This document shows, in pieces, positions 40,338-49,215 of a DNA stretch of 63,133 nucleotides. How positions within the stretch are numbered: the first letter of the stretch is position 1; the number at the start of each line of letters is the position of its first letter. The translations under genes and the position numbers were made by a program. The notes beneath the pieces were generated by a model. That model ran no database searches and was not told the DNA's origin. It saw only the letters and a list, made by a program, of their open reading frames with translations. The DNA comes from DASPKW01 sp038244055 (GTDB lineage: Bacteria > Planctomycetota > Phycisphaerae > Tepidisphaerales > Tepidisphaeraceae), in NCBI GenBank assembly GCA_038244055.1, contig JBBRTW010000002.1, forward strand, positions 1-63,133, given 5' to 3'.

Positions 40338-41114
40338 TCACTGCTTTTTATCCGTCCGGATCGGATCGATTGTTCCAGCGCTGTTCAACAGGGGATTGAT
40401 CAGATTCGAGCTCGATTCCGACAGCGAGGCCGCTTTGTGCTTCGAGGGAATCGCGCGGCGATGCTGGCTGCGCCCGGCGTCGCTGGGCGAATCATCGGAT
40501 GTTGAATCCGCCGGCGCGTACTGCTGGAGCTGATTGACCGGTGGATTGGCCAGGTCCTTGAGCCAGTCGGCCGGCAGCGAGGAGCTGACCAGCGGGCGGC
40601 CCCAGGTCACGTTAGCGCCAAAGCGCATCGCCGTGCTCACGGCGAACACATAAGCCGCCGGCGAGGGTTGCGACACCGCCGCCTGCAACACCGCCTGCTG
40701 CAGCGCGGGGTCGGCCGGCAACTGGTTCATCGCATCCGCCAGCGCGCCGGCCTGCTCGGGCGACATCGGCGGAACCTCGGGCATGGCCGGGTTGGCCGCC
40801 GCCACCACATCCGCGGCCGCCACCATGTCCGCCGCGGTGAATTTCAGATCGCCATCCGCGACCTGGGTGCCATGGAGAACCGCATCATCCTCTCCACCGG
40901 CCGGCGCAACCGCGCCGGCCGGGATCGGCTGCGCCGCCTCGCCAACCGGCACGGCGCCCCACGCCGCATCGGCCGCATGGGCTTCATCGGCCGGCGGAGG
41001 GCCATCGGCGGCCGGCGCGCCATCCACGTCCGGCGGCACGGCCGGAACTTCGCCGTCGTTGCCCGCGGGAGCGGGTGTATACGCCGCTGCATTGTTGTTA
41101 ATTGGGAGTGGCAT
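40338..41114 (-). CDS. Ala/Pro-rich hypothetical protein, candidate T3SS substrate
   Basis: 258 residues, no signal peptide. The N-terminal 90 residues are almost only Ala, Pro, Gly, Asp and Glu (MPLPINNNAAAYTPAPAGND), typical of disordered secretion-signal regions. A more ordered part follows: LKFTAADMVAAADVVAAANP, QAGALADAMNQLPADPALQQ and YVFAVSTAMRFGANVTWGRP. The C-terminus is Ser/Lys/Arg-rich. Not recognised. The location between sctV and the autocleaving protein, on the same strand, suggests a secreted component or regulator. Confidence 0.6.
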   Translation of the reverse strand: MPLPINNNAAAYTPAPAGNDGEVPAVPPDVDGAPAADGPPPADEAHAADAAWGAVPVGEAAQPIPAGAVAPAGGEDDAVLHGTQVADGDLKFTAADMVAAADVVAAANPAMPEVPPMSPEQAGALADAMNQLPADPALQQAVLQAAVSQPSPAAYVFAVSTAMRFGANVTWGRPLVSSSLPADWLKDLANPPVNQLQQYAPADSTSDDSPSDAGRSQHRRAIPSKHKAASLSESSSNLINPLLNSAGTIDPIRTDKKQ

Positions 41115-41299
41115 GTGCAGTCTCCTGTGTCGTTACTCTATCCATCTGATTTTCGACCAATTCGGGGCATCGTTGCATCGAGCCAGGCATCAAAACCAGA
41201 CAAAACGGCTTTTAGAAGGCATCTTAACCGAACCGGATACGAAAAAGGGCAGGTCGGCCTTGTAGGACCGACCTGCCCGGGTATTGCCTTCGTCAGAGC

Positions 41300-42619
41300 T
41301 TACGAGGCGAAGTTGCGGATGACATCGCTCTTGATGTCGTTGTCGGTCTTGGAGATGTTGGTCGCAGCGTCGGAGAGCTGCTTGACCTCGTTCTGGGCCT
41401 GCTGGATTTCGATCATCAGGGTCTGCTTGCGCGAATCGAAGTCCGCGCTGGCCTTGGGATCGCTTCCATCGGGGGACTGGAGGTTCTTCAATTCGTTGAC
41501 CTTGCCGGCCAGCTTCTGCTGAGCCTTGTTCAACAGCTTGAACAGGATCTCCATGATGCTGCCGCCGCTGATGTCATCGTTCGAGTTGGCTCCGCCGGTC
41601 TTGCCGGGGCCCGTGGCTCCGCCAGCTCCGCCCGCTCCGCCGCTTCCACCGGTGTTGCCAGCGGCTCCGCCGGCTCCACCAGTCGCGCCACCGAGGCCGC
41701 CATGCTTGGCGATGTCGCCGAGGATGTCGCCGAGGTTGGGCAGGCCGGGCTGACGCTGCGTGCGACCGCCATGGCCGTCCACATTGATCTCGCCCCACTT
41801 GGCGTTGGCGTCGCCGCCGCGGATTTCGCCGCCGCCTTTGGCGTAGCGAAGATCGTCGACTTCGTGGCCGGCCTTCAGCACGGTGCCGTTGCCCCACATC
41901 TTGTCCACTTCGTTGGCGTTGTGGAACACTTCGCCGGTGTTGACGCCGGGGCGCCCATCGTGGAAACCGCTGAGCACAACCGCTTCGTCGCCCTTGAGGA
42001 CGGCGACTTTGTCGATGAAGGAGGTCCCATCCGCCTGCTGCGGAGTGGTCTTGATCTTGACGGTCGTCCCATCCGGAAGGTCGATCGACAGATTCTTCTG
42101 GAAATTGGCCTTGTCGCCATCGGAGGTCGTGATGTGCGGGTCACCAGCGGCCTGCACCCAGGTGTTGGTCTGCTTGTCGTAAATCTTGACTTGATCTTCC
42201 TGGGCGCTGATCAGGTAGCGGCCGGTGTCAACCACGCCGTTGCCATTGGTCTGGAGGTCGCCATTTGACTTGGGAGCGCCATCCTTGCCGTAGGTCGGAG
42301 CGGTCTGCTGGGGACCCTGGAGCTGCCCGAGGATCGCCTGGAGGGGATTCTGGGCGAACTGAGCGAGTTGCCGGAACGGAGCCGGCAGACCCATGCCCTG
42401 GAGGACGGTGTCGGCATACTTGGCCGCGAATCCAGCGGGATTCATCAGAGCGCCAAGCGGATCCTTGGTCAATTCGCCAAGGGCCTTCTCGGCAATGCCG
42501 CCGAGGGCATCGCCCACCGCGCCACCGAGGGCCGAACCGATTGCTCCGCCGACGCCCGGCAGAAGAGTGTTTCCAACAACGCCGCCAGCAACCTTCGCGA
42601 TATCACCAAAAATGGACAT
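41300..42619 (-). CDS. DUF1521 autocleaving protein, probable T3SS substrate
   Basis: 439 residues, no signal peptide; ATG 42619 has AGGAG 7 bases upstream. Residues 1-55 are Gly/Ala-rich (AGGVVGNTLLPGVGGAIGSA). Residues about 130-290 form a DUF1521 domain: RYLISAQEDQVKIYDKQTNT, then VQAAGDPHITTSDG with the D160-P161 bond, NLSIDLPDGTTVKIKTTPQ, and VFHNANEVDKMWGNGTVL. In NopE1/NopE2 of Bradyrhizobium this domain cleaves itself after Ca2+ binding at the GD-PH site. A Gly-rich linker (about 305-350) precedes a coiled C-terminus with TNISKTDNDIKSDVIRN, which resembles the end of the needle-like protein at 14489. The domain identification is by pattern. Confidence 0.85.
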   Translation of the reverse strand: MSIFGDIAKVAGGVVGNTLLPGVGGAIGSALGGAVGDALGGIAEKALGELTKDPLGALMNPAGFAAKYADTVLQGMGLPAPFRQLAQFAQNPLQAILGQLQGPQQTAPTYGKDGAPKSNGDLQTNGNGVVDTGRYLISAQEDQVKIYDKQTNTWVQAAGDPHITTSDGDKANFQKNLSIDLPDGTTVKIKTTPQQADGTSFIDKVAVLKGDEAVVLSGFHDGRPGVNTGEVFHNANEVDKMWGNGTVLKAGHEVDDLRYAKGGGEIRGGDANAKWGEINVDGHGGRTQRQPGLPNLGDILGDIAKHGGLGGATGGAGGAAGNTGGSGGAGGAGGATGPGKTGGANSNDDISGGSIMEILFKLLNKAQQKLAGKVNELKNLQSPDGSDPKASADFDSRKQTLMIEIQQAQNEVKQLSDAATNISKTDNDIKSDVIRNFAS

Positions 42620-42978
42620 GAGATTCTCCTTTAGAGGTAAATGTCCGTTGAACTTGTCTTCTTTTGAACCCACATTGGATTCGTGGAGGTTATCGTTTTT
42701 CCCGGTTCTGTGTTGCACAATCTGGAAAAAATCGTTTGTGCCGTGCTGGGAACGCGGAAGCCGGCTCGATCGCCCCTTTCACCCGCACCCGGCAAATCGT
42801 TCCTTTTCCCCTGAAAAACAAGGACTTACGGCAAAAATAGCCATTGCTAATCAGAGGTATTTGTCCGATTATCCAGCCCAAATAGCCCGATATAGGGCAT
42901 CGCCACCCTGGCGCAAGCGAGGCCGGTTTGGATACTTGAGAGTCGTTTGAGCATCCCGCGGTACGATATTGAAGGACC
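42620..42978. other. Intergenic region upstream of the DUF1521 gene
   Basis: 359 bp between divergent genes, less GC-rich than its surroundings. It should contain the promoter of the DUF1521/sctV set. An 'atttgtcc' (42859-42866), read on the minus strand as GGACAAAT, recurs at 15080-15087 upstream of the needle-like gene. No other element could be assigned. Confidence 0.5.
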
Positions 42979-43914
42979 ATGTCGCCGTTCGATCACGCAC
43001 CTCCACTCCCCCCGGCGCGCTGCCGCGCGCTCAGCGAGCCGCTAATTCTCAACTACGCGCCGCGGCGCGAGCGAACGATGCGGTTGAATCCTCTGGCGAT
43101 TCGAATTTTAATGGCATTTCTTTCGTTCACGATACTCATTGCATTGCAGTATGTCGGCTGGAGGGCGGGCGGCGCTTTCCAGGTGCGCTGGACCGCCTGG
43201 CGCATGGAGAAGGCGGCGGTCGAGAAATGCCTGAGTTTTTCCCCAGCCCCCGGTCAGGTCGTCTTCGACGAAGAAATTCCAAGACGCAGTGTCGAGCTAC
43301 GGTATTACAAGACGCATGCCTCCGATCCACCCGTCTATCGAACGGGTCGCTTCGCGTCTGTCACGACACAACCCGTTCAGGAAGGCGACAACTGGTTCGG
43401 ATTCCATTCCGGCGATTGTTTCGGAGAAATTTGGACCGCACGCATGATGGTGCCGGGCACCCACCGCGTAAAATGTGGAAGCGGTCTGCGCGAACTACGC
43501 TACTCGCCAATCGTTGATGGCGATCGATCGGCTACAATCTATGGCGATTATGAATCCGTCCGTTCACGCCTGTTCTTCCATGGATTACAGACCTCCTCCG
43601 GCACCCGTCGGCTGGTCACCTTGAACTTCGACCCTCCAGCCTTCATCTGGAATCAGCCGCGCCCATTCAACGTCGCGGTATGGGACATTCGCGGCGATGG
43701 CCGCCTGGGCGAAGAATTGTACAACGCCCCCATCGCCTGCACGGGCACCTGGCCCCCTCCCGAGCCCATGCGCCTGATGGCCGGCCGCGCCAATGCCGAG
43801 CCAACCTGCCAATTCACCATTCCTTACACCTTCGGCGCACGCAACGGCCAAATAGAGGGCTACCTGCGCGATGACAACACGGTCATCCTCATCGCCCGCG
43901 AAATGCCGCAATAA
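42979..43914 (+). CDS. Hypothetical anchored protein, related to the gene at 36466
   Basis: 311 residues; ATG 42979 has AAGGA upstream, and ATG 43078 (MRLNPLAI) is an alternative. One membrane helix (ILMAFLSFTILIALQYVGW) precedes a large extracytoplasmic domain: RTGRFASVTTQPVQEGDNWF, YSPIVDGDRSATIYGDYESV, RRLVTLNFDPPAFIWNQPRP and the end QIEGYLRDDNTVILI. The layout and end match the protein at 36466. The function is unknown. It is divergent from the DUF1521 gene. Confidence 0.7.
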   Translation: MSPFDHAPPLPPARCRALSEPLILNYAPRRERTMRLNPLAIRILMAFLSFTILIALQYVGWRAGGAFQVRWTAWRMEKAAVEKCLSFSPAPGQVVFDEEIPRRSVELRYYKTHASDPPVYRTGRFASVTTQPVQEGDNWFGFHSGDCFGEIWTARMMVPGTHRVKCGSGLRELRYSPIVDGDRSATIYGDYESVRSRLFFHGLQTSSGTRRLVTLNFDPPAFIWNQPRPFNVAVWDIRGDGRLGEELYNAPIACTGTWPPPEPMRLMAGRANAEPTCQFTIPYTFGARNGQIEGYLRDDNTVILIAREMPQ

Positions 43915-44070
43915 GAAAACGTCGCGCCGTCACCAATGCAATGTACCCACTCAATACTCCGCATACCCGCAAACACGCCTCGCTGAAAAGATGCCCAAAT
44001 GAACTTCTTCCTCTCTTCTCTGTCCCTTTGCGTCTCTGCCCCTTTGCGGTGAATTCTCTTCCGACAACCC

Positions 44071-46800
44071 TCACGACAGCCCAACCCGCTTCCTGATCGC
44101 CCACTCCAACCCCAGGCACCCCACCACGAACGCATACAGATACCAGCTACTCCACAGCCGCACCTCCACGGTCCGCGGCGCTCGCGCCCGCAGCGCGGCC
44201 AGCCGGCCCGGCAGATCCCGAAACTGCTCCAATGTCCGGAAATCCCCGCCCGAACTGGCCGACAACCTTTTCAGCAAATCCTCATCGGGCGTCAGGTTCG
44301 CCATCTCCGCCTCCAGGTTCTCCGCCACATGCAGCGGGTACTCGATCTCCGCTCCATCGGGCGCTTTGACGCGAAGCTGATAATCTCCGACTCCCAAACC
44401 GCCCACCGCGCCTTCATACCGCCCGCTATCCGCGCCGCCGACGCTCGCGATCATCTGCGTCTTGATCATCGCATCATTTCGCAGCACCTCCACCGCGATC
44501 GAATCGGGATACATCTGGTCGGCCGGCGGCTCGTTCAACCGCGCCCGCACCTTCACGCTCTCGGCCGGCGCGATCACCACCCGGTCCGCATCCAGCGAAA
44601 TCGCATCGTGGGTCGCCGCGTAGGGTTCATCGGCGGCCGCGCGAATGAGCTGTTGAAAGAACCGATCCTGATCGCGCTCGCCGGTCTTGTAGCGCCACCG
44701 CCAGGTTTCATCGATGCCCAGGAAAAACACATTCCCCCGCCCCAGCCGATGCCGCGTCAGCACGGGCGAGCCCGTGTTCGATTCCACCAGCACCGGCTCG
44801 GCGATTTCCTTCAACTCCGGAATCGACAGATACCGGAAGATCGGCGGCAGCCCCATCCACCGCTGCGCCGACTCGGCCGGCGAATCATCCAGTGTCAGCG
44901 CTTCCGACAAGGGCGTACCGCTCCCCGGCACGATCCGAAACGAAGGCTCCTCGCCCGGCCAAACCCGCCACACCGGCCCGGCCCCGCCGCGCTGCGCCTG
45001 TCTTTTCCACGGCAGAAATTCCGCCAGGACATCGGTGGTAAACTCGCGCGGCAGGTGCGCCCGCCCGGCCATCAGGATCGCGCTCCCCCCCCGCTGCGCC
45101 ACCATCTTCCGCACCGCCTCCCACTGCGCCGCCGCCAGCCCATTGGCCGGGGCATCGCAGAGAATCACCACATCCACCGCCGCCAGTTGCTCGGGCGTCA
45201 AATCCAGCTTTGCCCCCTCGCGATCCAGCAGCACGCTGCGCGGGCTGATCCAGTTCGTTCGCGACAGCGCGTTGCGCAGATACCGGAAGTCCCAGGTCGG
45301 CGCGCCGCCGATCAGCAGCACCTCAAATTTATCGGATAGCACTTTCACATACCGCGTCGCCGAGTTGTTGTCGGTGGTGATCTCCCCATCCACGGGCACC
45401 AGGTTCACCGTCACCCGCTGCGGGCCGGGCTCGCGCATCTCGATCGAGAATTTGAGCACCCCCGCGCCCGGCTGATTCTCCTTGGCATCCACGCGCCCGG
45501 CATATTCCAGGTCCCCCACCCGCACCGTGATTTCCGGCACCTTCCCGCGCGGCAGGCCGCTCCAGCGAACATCCGCCGTCAGAGTCAAAGTCTCACCCAC
45601 GAAAACGCTCTGCGGGATGATGACCTTCTCCACCGCCAGGTCCCGCACCGGCGCGCCCGGCCCGCCCGGCGCGGGCGACACCGTGAAAACCGCCGCCCCC
45701 GTCCCGCCCACCAGGCTCGATGACACCGCCGCCTCCGCGCCCGTCTGCCGTCCATCCGAAAACAGCACCACGGCCTGCACATTCAAATACCGCAACTGCT
45801 CCAGCACCTCGCGCAGCCCGCCCGTCAGATCGCTGCGCACCCCATCGGGGGCAACCAGAAGCCGCGACACATTCTTCCCATTCCCGCGCAATGGCAGCAC
45901 CGCCACATCCGGGCCAATCGCATATCCATACAACGGCGCTTTCCCCGGTAGCCGCGCCAGCAGCCCCGTCTCCGGATGCACCACCGCCTGCTCCGCCAAT
46001 TCCAGCCGGTTCATCTGCGCAAGCTCATTGCAGGCCGCCCGCACCTGCGCATCGGCCTTGTAGAGCGCATCGTCCGATTCGGTTTGGAACTGCGCCGCCC
46101 GATCGGCGATTTCCGCGATCGCCTTGCCCACCTGCTGCCCCCACTGCTTGCCGCTCACGGGTGGGAGCCGATCCAATATCGCCAGCGCCTCCGCCAGTCG
46201 CGGCGCTTTGGCCCGCAGTTTAGGCCGCGCCGCCGCCAGGGCTTTGGCCACCCGCGCCAGTTCCCCCGATGATTCATCGAAGCGCTTCCGCGCCCCCGGA
46301 TTTTCCTTCCCCTGCAACTGCGCCACATCCAGTTCCACCTGCGCTTGCGTGATCTCGCTGACCAGCGTCGGCAGCCGGTCGATATCCGGCGCAACCGCCG
46401 CGAACACCTCCGCCCGCGCCCGCACGCCCGGCGGCAATCGCCCCATCCCATCCGCCAGCGCCACCAGCATCGCCGGCGTCCGCTGCGTATCCCGCGCGCT
46501 CATGCTGTGCGAATGATCGATCACCACCACCACGGCCCCCTGCTCATCCTCATCCAGTGTCCGCATCGCCACCGGCCGGGCCAGTGACGCCGCCAGCGCC
46601 AGCACCGCCAGACAGCGCAGCCCCGGCAGCAATATCTTCCATTTCCCCGGCAGCGACTTCACCTGCCGCACATACAACAGCACCACCGCCGCCACGCCCA
46701 GCGCCGCCACCAGAAACGCCACCCCCAGCATCCGCGGCGAATCCCACTGCACGGCCGCGCCCAGCGGCAACACGCGCATCATTCCATCGACCGTATTCAT
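44071..46800 (-). CDS. Large membrane protein with VWA-like and class I GATase-like domains
   Basis: 909 residues from ATG 46800. Two N-terminal membrane helices (LGVAFLVAALGVAAVVLLYV; LRCLAVLALAASLARPVA) are followed by a VWA-like start, GAVVVVIDHSHSMSARDT, which keeps the D-x-S-x-S metal motif. Further regions are LRYLNVQAVVLFSDGRQTG, an immunoglobulin-like section, and a GATase1-like part, FEVLLIGGAPTWDFRYLRNA with VVILCDAPANGLA and GGSAILMAGRAHLP. One C-terminal helix (YLYAFVVGCLGLEWAI) ends it. The 4-bp overlap with the BatA gene shows coupling. Such proteins form part of a cell-envelope complex of unknown function. Confidence 0.8.
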   Translation of the reverse strand: MNTVDGMMRVLPLGAAVQWDSPRMLGVAFLVAALGVAAVVLLYVRQVKSLPGKWKILLPGLRCLAVLALAASLARPVAMRTLDEDEQGAVVVVIDHSHSMSARDTQRTPAMLVALADGMGRLPPGVRARAEVFAAVAPDIDRLPTLVSEITQAQVELDVAQLQGKENPGARKRFDESSGELARVAKALAAARPKLRAKAPRLAEALAILDRLPPVSGKQWGQQVGKAIAEIADRAAQFQTESDDALYKADAQVRAACNELAQMNRLELAEQAVVHPETGLLARLPGKAPLYGYAIGPDVAVLPLRGNGKNVSRLLVAPDGVRSDLTGGLREVLEQLRYLNVQAVVLFSDGRQTGAEAAVSSSLVGGTGAAVFTVSPAPGGPGAPVRDLAVEKVIIPQSVFVGETLTLTADVRWSGLPRGKVPEITVRVGDLEYAGRVDAKENQPGAGVLKFSIEMREPGPQRVTVNLVPVDGEITTDNNSATRYVKVLSDKFEVLLIGGAPTWDFRYLRNALSRTNWISPRSVLLDREGAKLDLTPEQLAAVDVVILCDAPANGLAAAQWEAVRKMVAQRGGSAILMAGRAHLPREFTTDVLAEFLPWKRQAQRGGAGPVWRVWPGEEPSFRIVPGSGTPLSEALTLDDSPAESAQRWMGLPPIFRYLSIPELKEIAEPVLVESNTGSPVLTRHRLGRGNVFFLGIDETWRWRYKTGERDQDRFFQQLIRAAADEPYAATHDAISLDADRVVIAPAESVKVRARLNEPPADQMYPDSIAVEVLRNDAMIKTQMIASVGGADSGRYEGAVGGLGVGDYQLRVKAPDGAEIEYPLHVAENLEAEMANLTPDEDLLKRLSASSGGDFRTLEQFRDLPGRLAALRARAPRTVEVRLWSSWYLYAFVVGCLGLEWAIRKRVGLS

Positions 46801-48992
46801 CGCCCCTCCCCGGTCCAGCGCCGAACCACCGCCAGCTCCACGATGCTCAACACCACCACCAGCCCCACCAATGTCAGCCAGAGCTCGCGCCCGCGCCGCG
46901 CTTTGCCCACCACCTCCGCGATCGACTGCTCGGCCGGGTCGATCATCTCGAAATCCAGCGCCCGCCCCAGTTCCGCCCACTGCGCCGCCGTCAATGGCGA
47001 CAAATCCGATTCCCGCGGCGGTGTCTGCACCACATACTGCACACGTTTGGCCCACGCCGGCACAGTCCCATCCACGACGATCAGCTCATAGACGCCCGGA
47101 TGCTGCGTATCCGCAAAACGCACTTCACCACCCGTCACAGGTAATATCACTGGCTTAGCCCCTACACCCGCCGGCGGGCGAACCTCCACCTTCCGCGCAT
47201 CCATCCCCGGCCCGAACCGCGCGATGATCGGCTGACCCGGCACCAGATTCCGCTCGGCCAGCAACCCCGAAGCCAGATAGCGCACCGCCGACTGTGCGAA
47301 CGGCAGATAGAAGTTCGTCAGCGGCAACGTCCCCCAATCCGCATCGATCGGAACCGTCATCAGCAGCACATGCGTCCGCCCCGCCAAGCTCTCGATCAGA
47401 AACGGCTTGCCCGAAGCAAACTGCCCCAGCACCTTCGCATCGCGCGGGCGCGGCTCGGCCGGGAAATACCGACCGATCGCCACCGCCGGAATCGGGTCCG
47501 GCCGGCCCTTCAAAAACCGCAGCGCCGGATGATCGAAATCCGTGATCCCCTGCAACACGGTCGATTCCGATCCATCCTCGGCCGTCGCCGGCGACAATTT
47601 CGCCGGCATGATCCCCGTCCCATCGCGATAGAGCAGCGCATTGTAATTCTCCACGCGCGTCAAATTCCCCGGCGCGATCCACAGCCCGCCTCCCTCATAC
47701 ACGAACTGCTCCAGCGCCACCGCCTGCCCCTGCGTGAGCTGCGCGACATTCGCCAGCACCACCACCTGATAGCTCCGCAGCGCATCCTCATTCCACTGCT
47801 CGTACTGCTCGACATCCACATGACAGGGATCGCCGTGAATGCCCTCGGTGGATTGCCCGCGCTGCTTCAAATCGGCCGCCTTGGGCGCCAGGGCGATCCG
47901 CAGAAAGTCCGATTCGTTCTGCAAAAACGTCCCGCGCTCATCCCCGCTGATGATGAGCACGCGGATCGGGTCGATGATCTCGATGGCCGCCTGCAACCGA
48001 TCATCGAATTTCAGCCCCGACCCCGTCAGCGTCGCGGTCACCAGCTTCGAGCCCGCCTGGTATGGCCGGATCGGCACCCGCGCCGTCGTCACCATGTCCG
48101 GCGCAACCGCCAGGATCGTTTTCGTCCCATCCACATTCAGCTCAACCCCGCTGCGATACTGCTGCCCGAAATTATGCACCTTCACTTCAATCTCAGCCGG
48201 CTGATCCCTCACGGCCGGCGGATTAATCAGCTCCACCGATTCGATGGCCAGATTCTCCGACTTATCCGACCCGACCGGCACCACAAGAAATCGCGTCCGC
48301 GCCCCCCCTTCCGCCCCTCCGCCTCCACTCACCCGCGCCAGCCGCGCCCGCCACGGCGCTTTGAAGCCCTCCAGCCCCGCCTCGCGCCAGCTTGAGGCCT
48401 GCCGGTCGCACACCACATACATCTCCCGCGTCGGCTCGCCGGTTTTGTCGAGAATCTCCGCCGCCTTCAGCAACCCGCTGGAAATCTCCGCGCGCCCGGC
48501 CGGTGCGCCGAGGGCCATCACCTTCTGCGCCAGTTGCTGCAGGTCGGTTGTCGGCGTCGCCAGCTCTTCCGTATCGCGACCGCCCAATACGACGATCGCC
48601 ACGCGGTTCTCCCGCAGCGTCTCCAGGATGTTCAGCACCGCCGCCCGCGCCAGTTCCATCCGCGATTTGCCGTTCTCATCGAACCCCATGCTGGCCGAGC
48701 AATCCAGCACGATCACCGCGCTGATGCGCGAATCCCGCGCCAGCCCGCCCCAGCGCCCGCGAATCACCGGCTGCGCCAGCGCCATCGCCAGCCCCGAGAC
48801 AATAAGCATCCGCAATAGCAGGATGATGATCTGCTTCACCCGCGCCGACTGCATCACCCGCGCCTCGGCCACCTCCAGAAACATCATCGCCCCCCACTCC
48901 ACGGTCCGATACCGCGACCGGCTAAGCAAATGCAGAACCAGCGGAATCACCGCACCAGCCAGACCCGCGAGCATGGTGATGTTGAGAAACAT
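46797..48992 (-). CDS. BatA-domain VWA membrane protein
   Basis: 731 residues from ATG 48992. The BatA N-terminal domain is LNITMLAGLAGAVIPLVLHL with LSRSRYRTVEWGAMMFLE and a second helix LRMLIVSGLAMALAQPVI. A VWA domain follows: AVIVLDCSASMGFDENGK carries the metal-binding D-x-S-x-S, and AIVVLGGRDTEELATPTTD lies later. A GATase1-like part (YQVVVLANVAQLTQGQAVAL) and one C-terminal helix (LWLTLVGLVVVLSIVELAVV) complete it. The upstream open frame is repeat DNA and was excluded. It is the second gene of the DUF58-BatA-VWA set. Confidence 0.85.
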   Translation of the reverse strand: MFLNITMLAGLAGAVIPLVLHLLSRSRYRTVEWGAMMFLEVAEARVMQSARVKQIIILLLRMLIVSGLAMALAQPVIRGRWGGLARDSRISAVIVLDCSASMGFDENGKSRMELARAAVLNILETLRENRVAIVVLGGRDTEELATPTTDLQQLAQKVMALGAPAGRAEISSGLLKAAEILDKTGEPTREMYVVCDRQASSWREAGLEGFKAPWRARLARVSGGGGAEGGARTRFLVVPVGSDKSENLAIESVELINPPAVRDQPAEIEVKVHNFGQQYRSGVELNVDGTKTILAVAPDMVTTARVPIRPYQAGSKLVTATLTGSGLKFDDRLQAAIEIIDPIRVLIISGDERGTFLQNESDFLRIALAPKAADLKQRGQSTEGIHGDPCHVDVEQYEQWNEDALRSYQVVVLANVAQLTQGQAVALEQFVYEGGGLWIAPGNLTRVENYNALLYRDGTGIMPAKLSPATAEDGSESTVLQGITDFDHPALRFLKGRPDPIPAVAIGRYFPAEPRPRDAKVLGQFASGKPFLIESLAGRTHVLLMTVPIDADWGTLPLTNFYLPFAQSAVRYLASGLLAERNLVPGQPIIARFGPGMDARKVEVRPPAGVGAKPVILPVTGGEVRFADTQHPGVYELIVVDGTVPAWAKRVQYVVQTPPRESDLSPLTAAQWAELGRALDFEMIDPAEQSIAEVVGKARRGRELWLTLVGLVVVLSIVELAVVRRWTGEGR

Positions 48993-49215
48993 AGAAAGTG
49001 CTGAGTCCTGAGTGCTGAGTCCTGTGTACTGAGTGCTGAGTGCTGAGTGCTGAATGTCGTTACTATTGATCGCCAACTCTTCGATTGGGTGCCATGCCCT
49101 GACGAGCCGCCAACCGAGCCTCATCCGCCGCAACGTCCCATCGGCTCGTCTGGGCATGCCCAAGCCGTGCGGCATTCCGAACTCACCGCTTAGCACTCAG
49201 CACTCAGCACTCTCT
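48993..49215. repeat. Tandem 'gtgctgagtcctgagtgctg' array and a palindromic element
   Basis: From 48999 to about 49054 words of the type 'gtgctgagtcctgagtgctg' repeat, with reverse complements 'ttagcactcagcactcagca' at about 49190-49210. Between them, 'gggtgccatgccctgacgag' (from 49087) pairs with 'cggctcgtctgggcatgccc' (to about 49161). The same palindrome recurs at 62926-63006. Confidence 0.75.
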
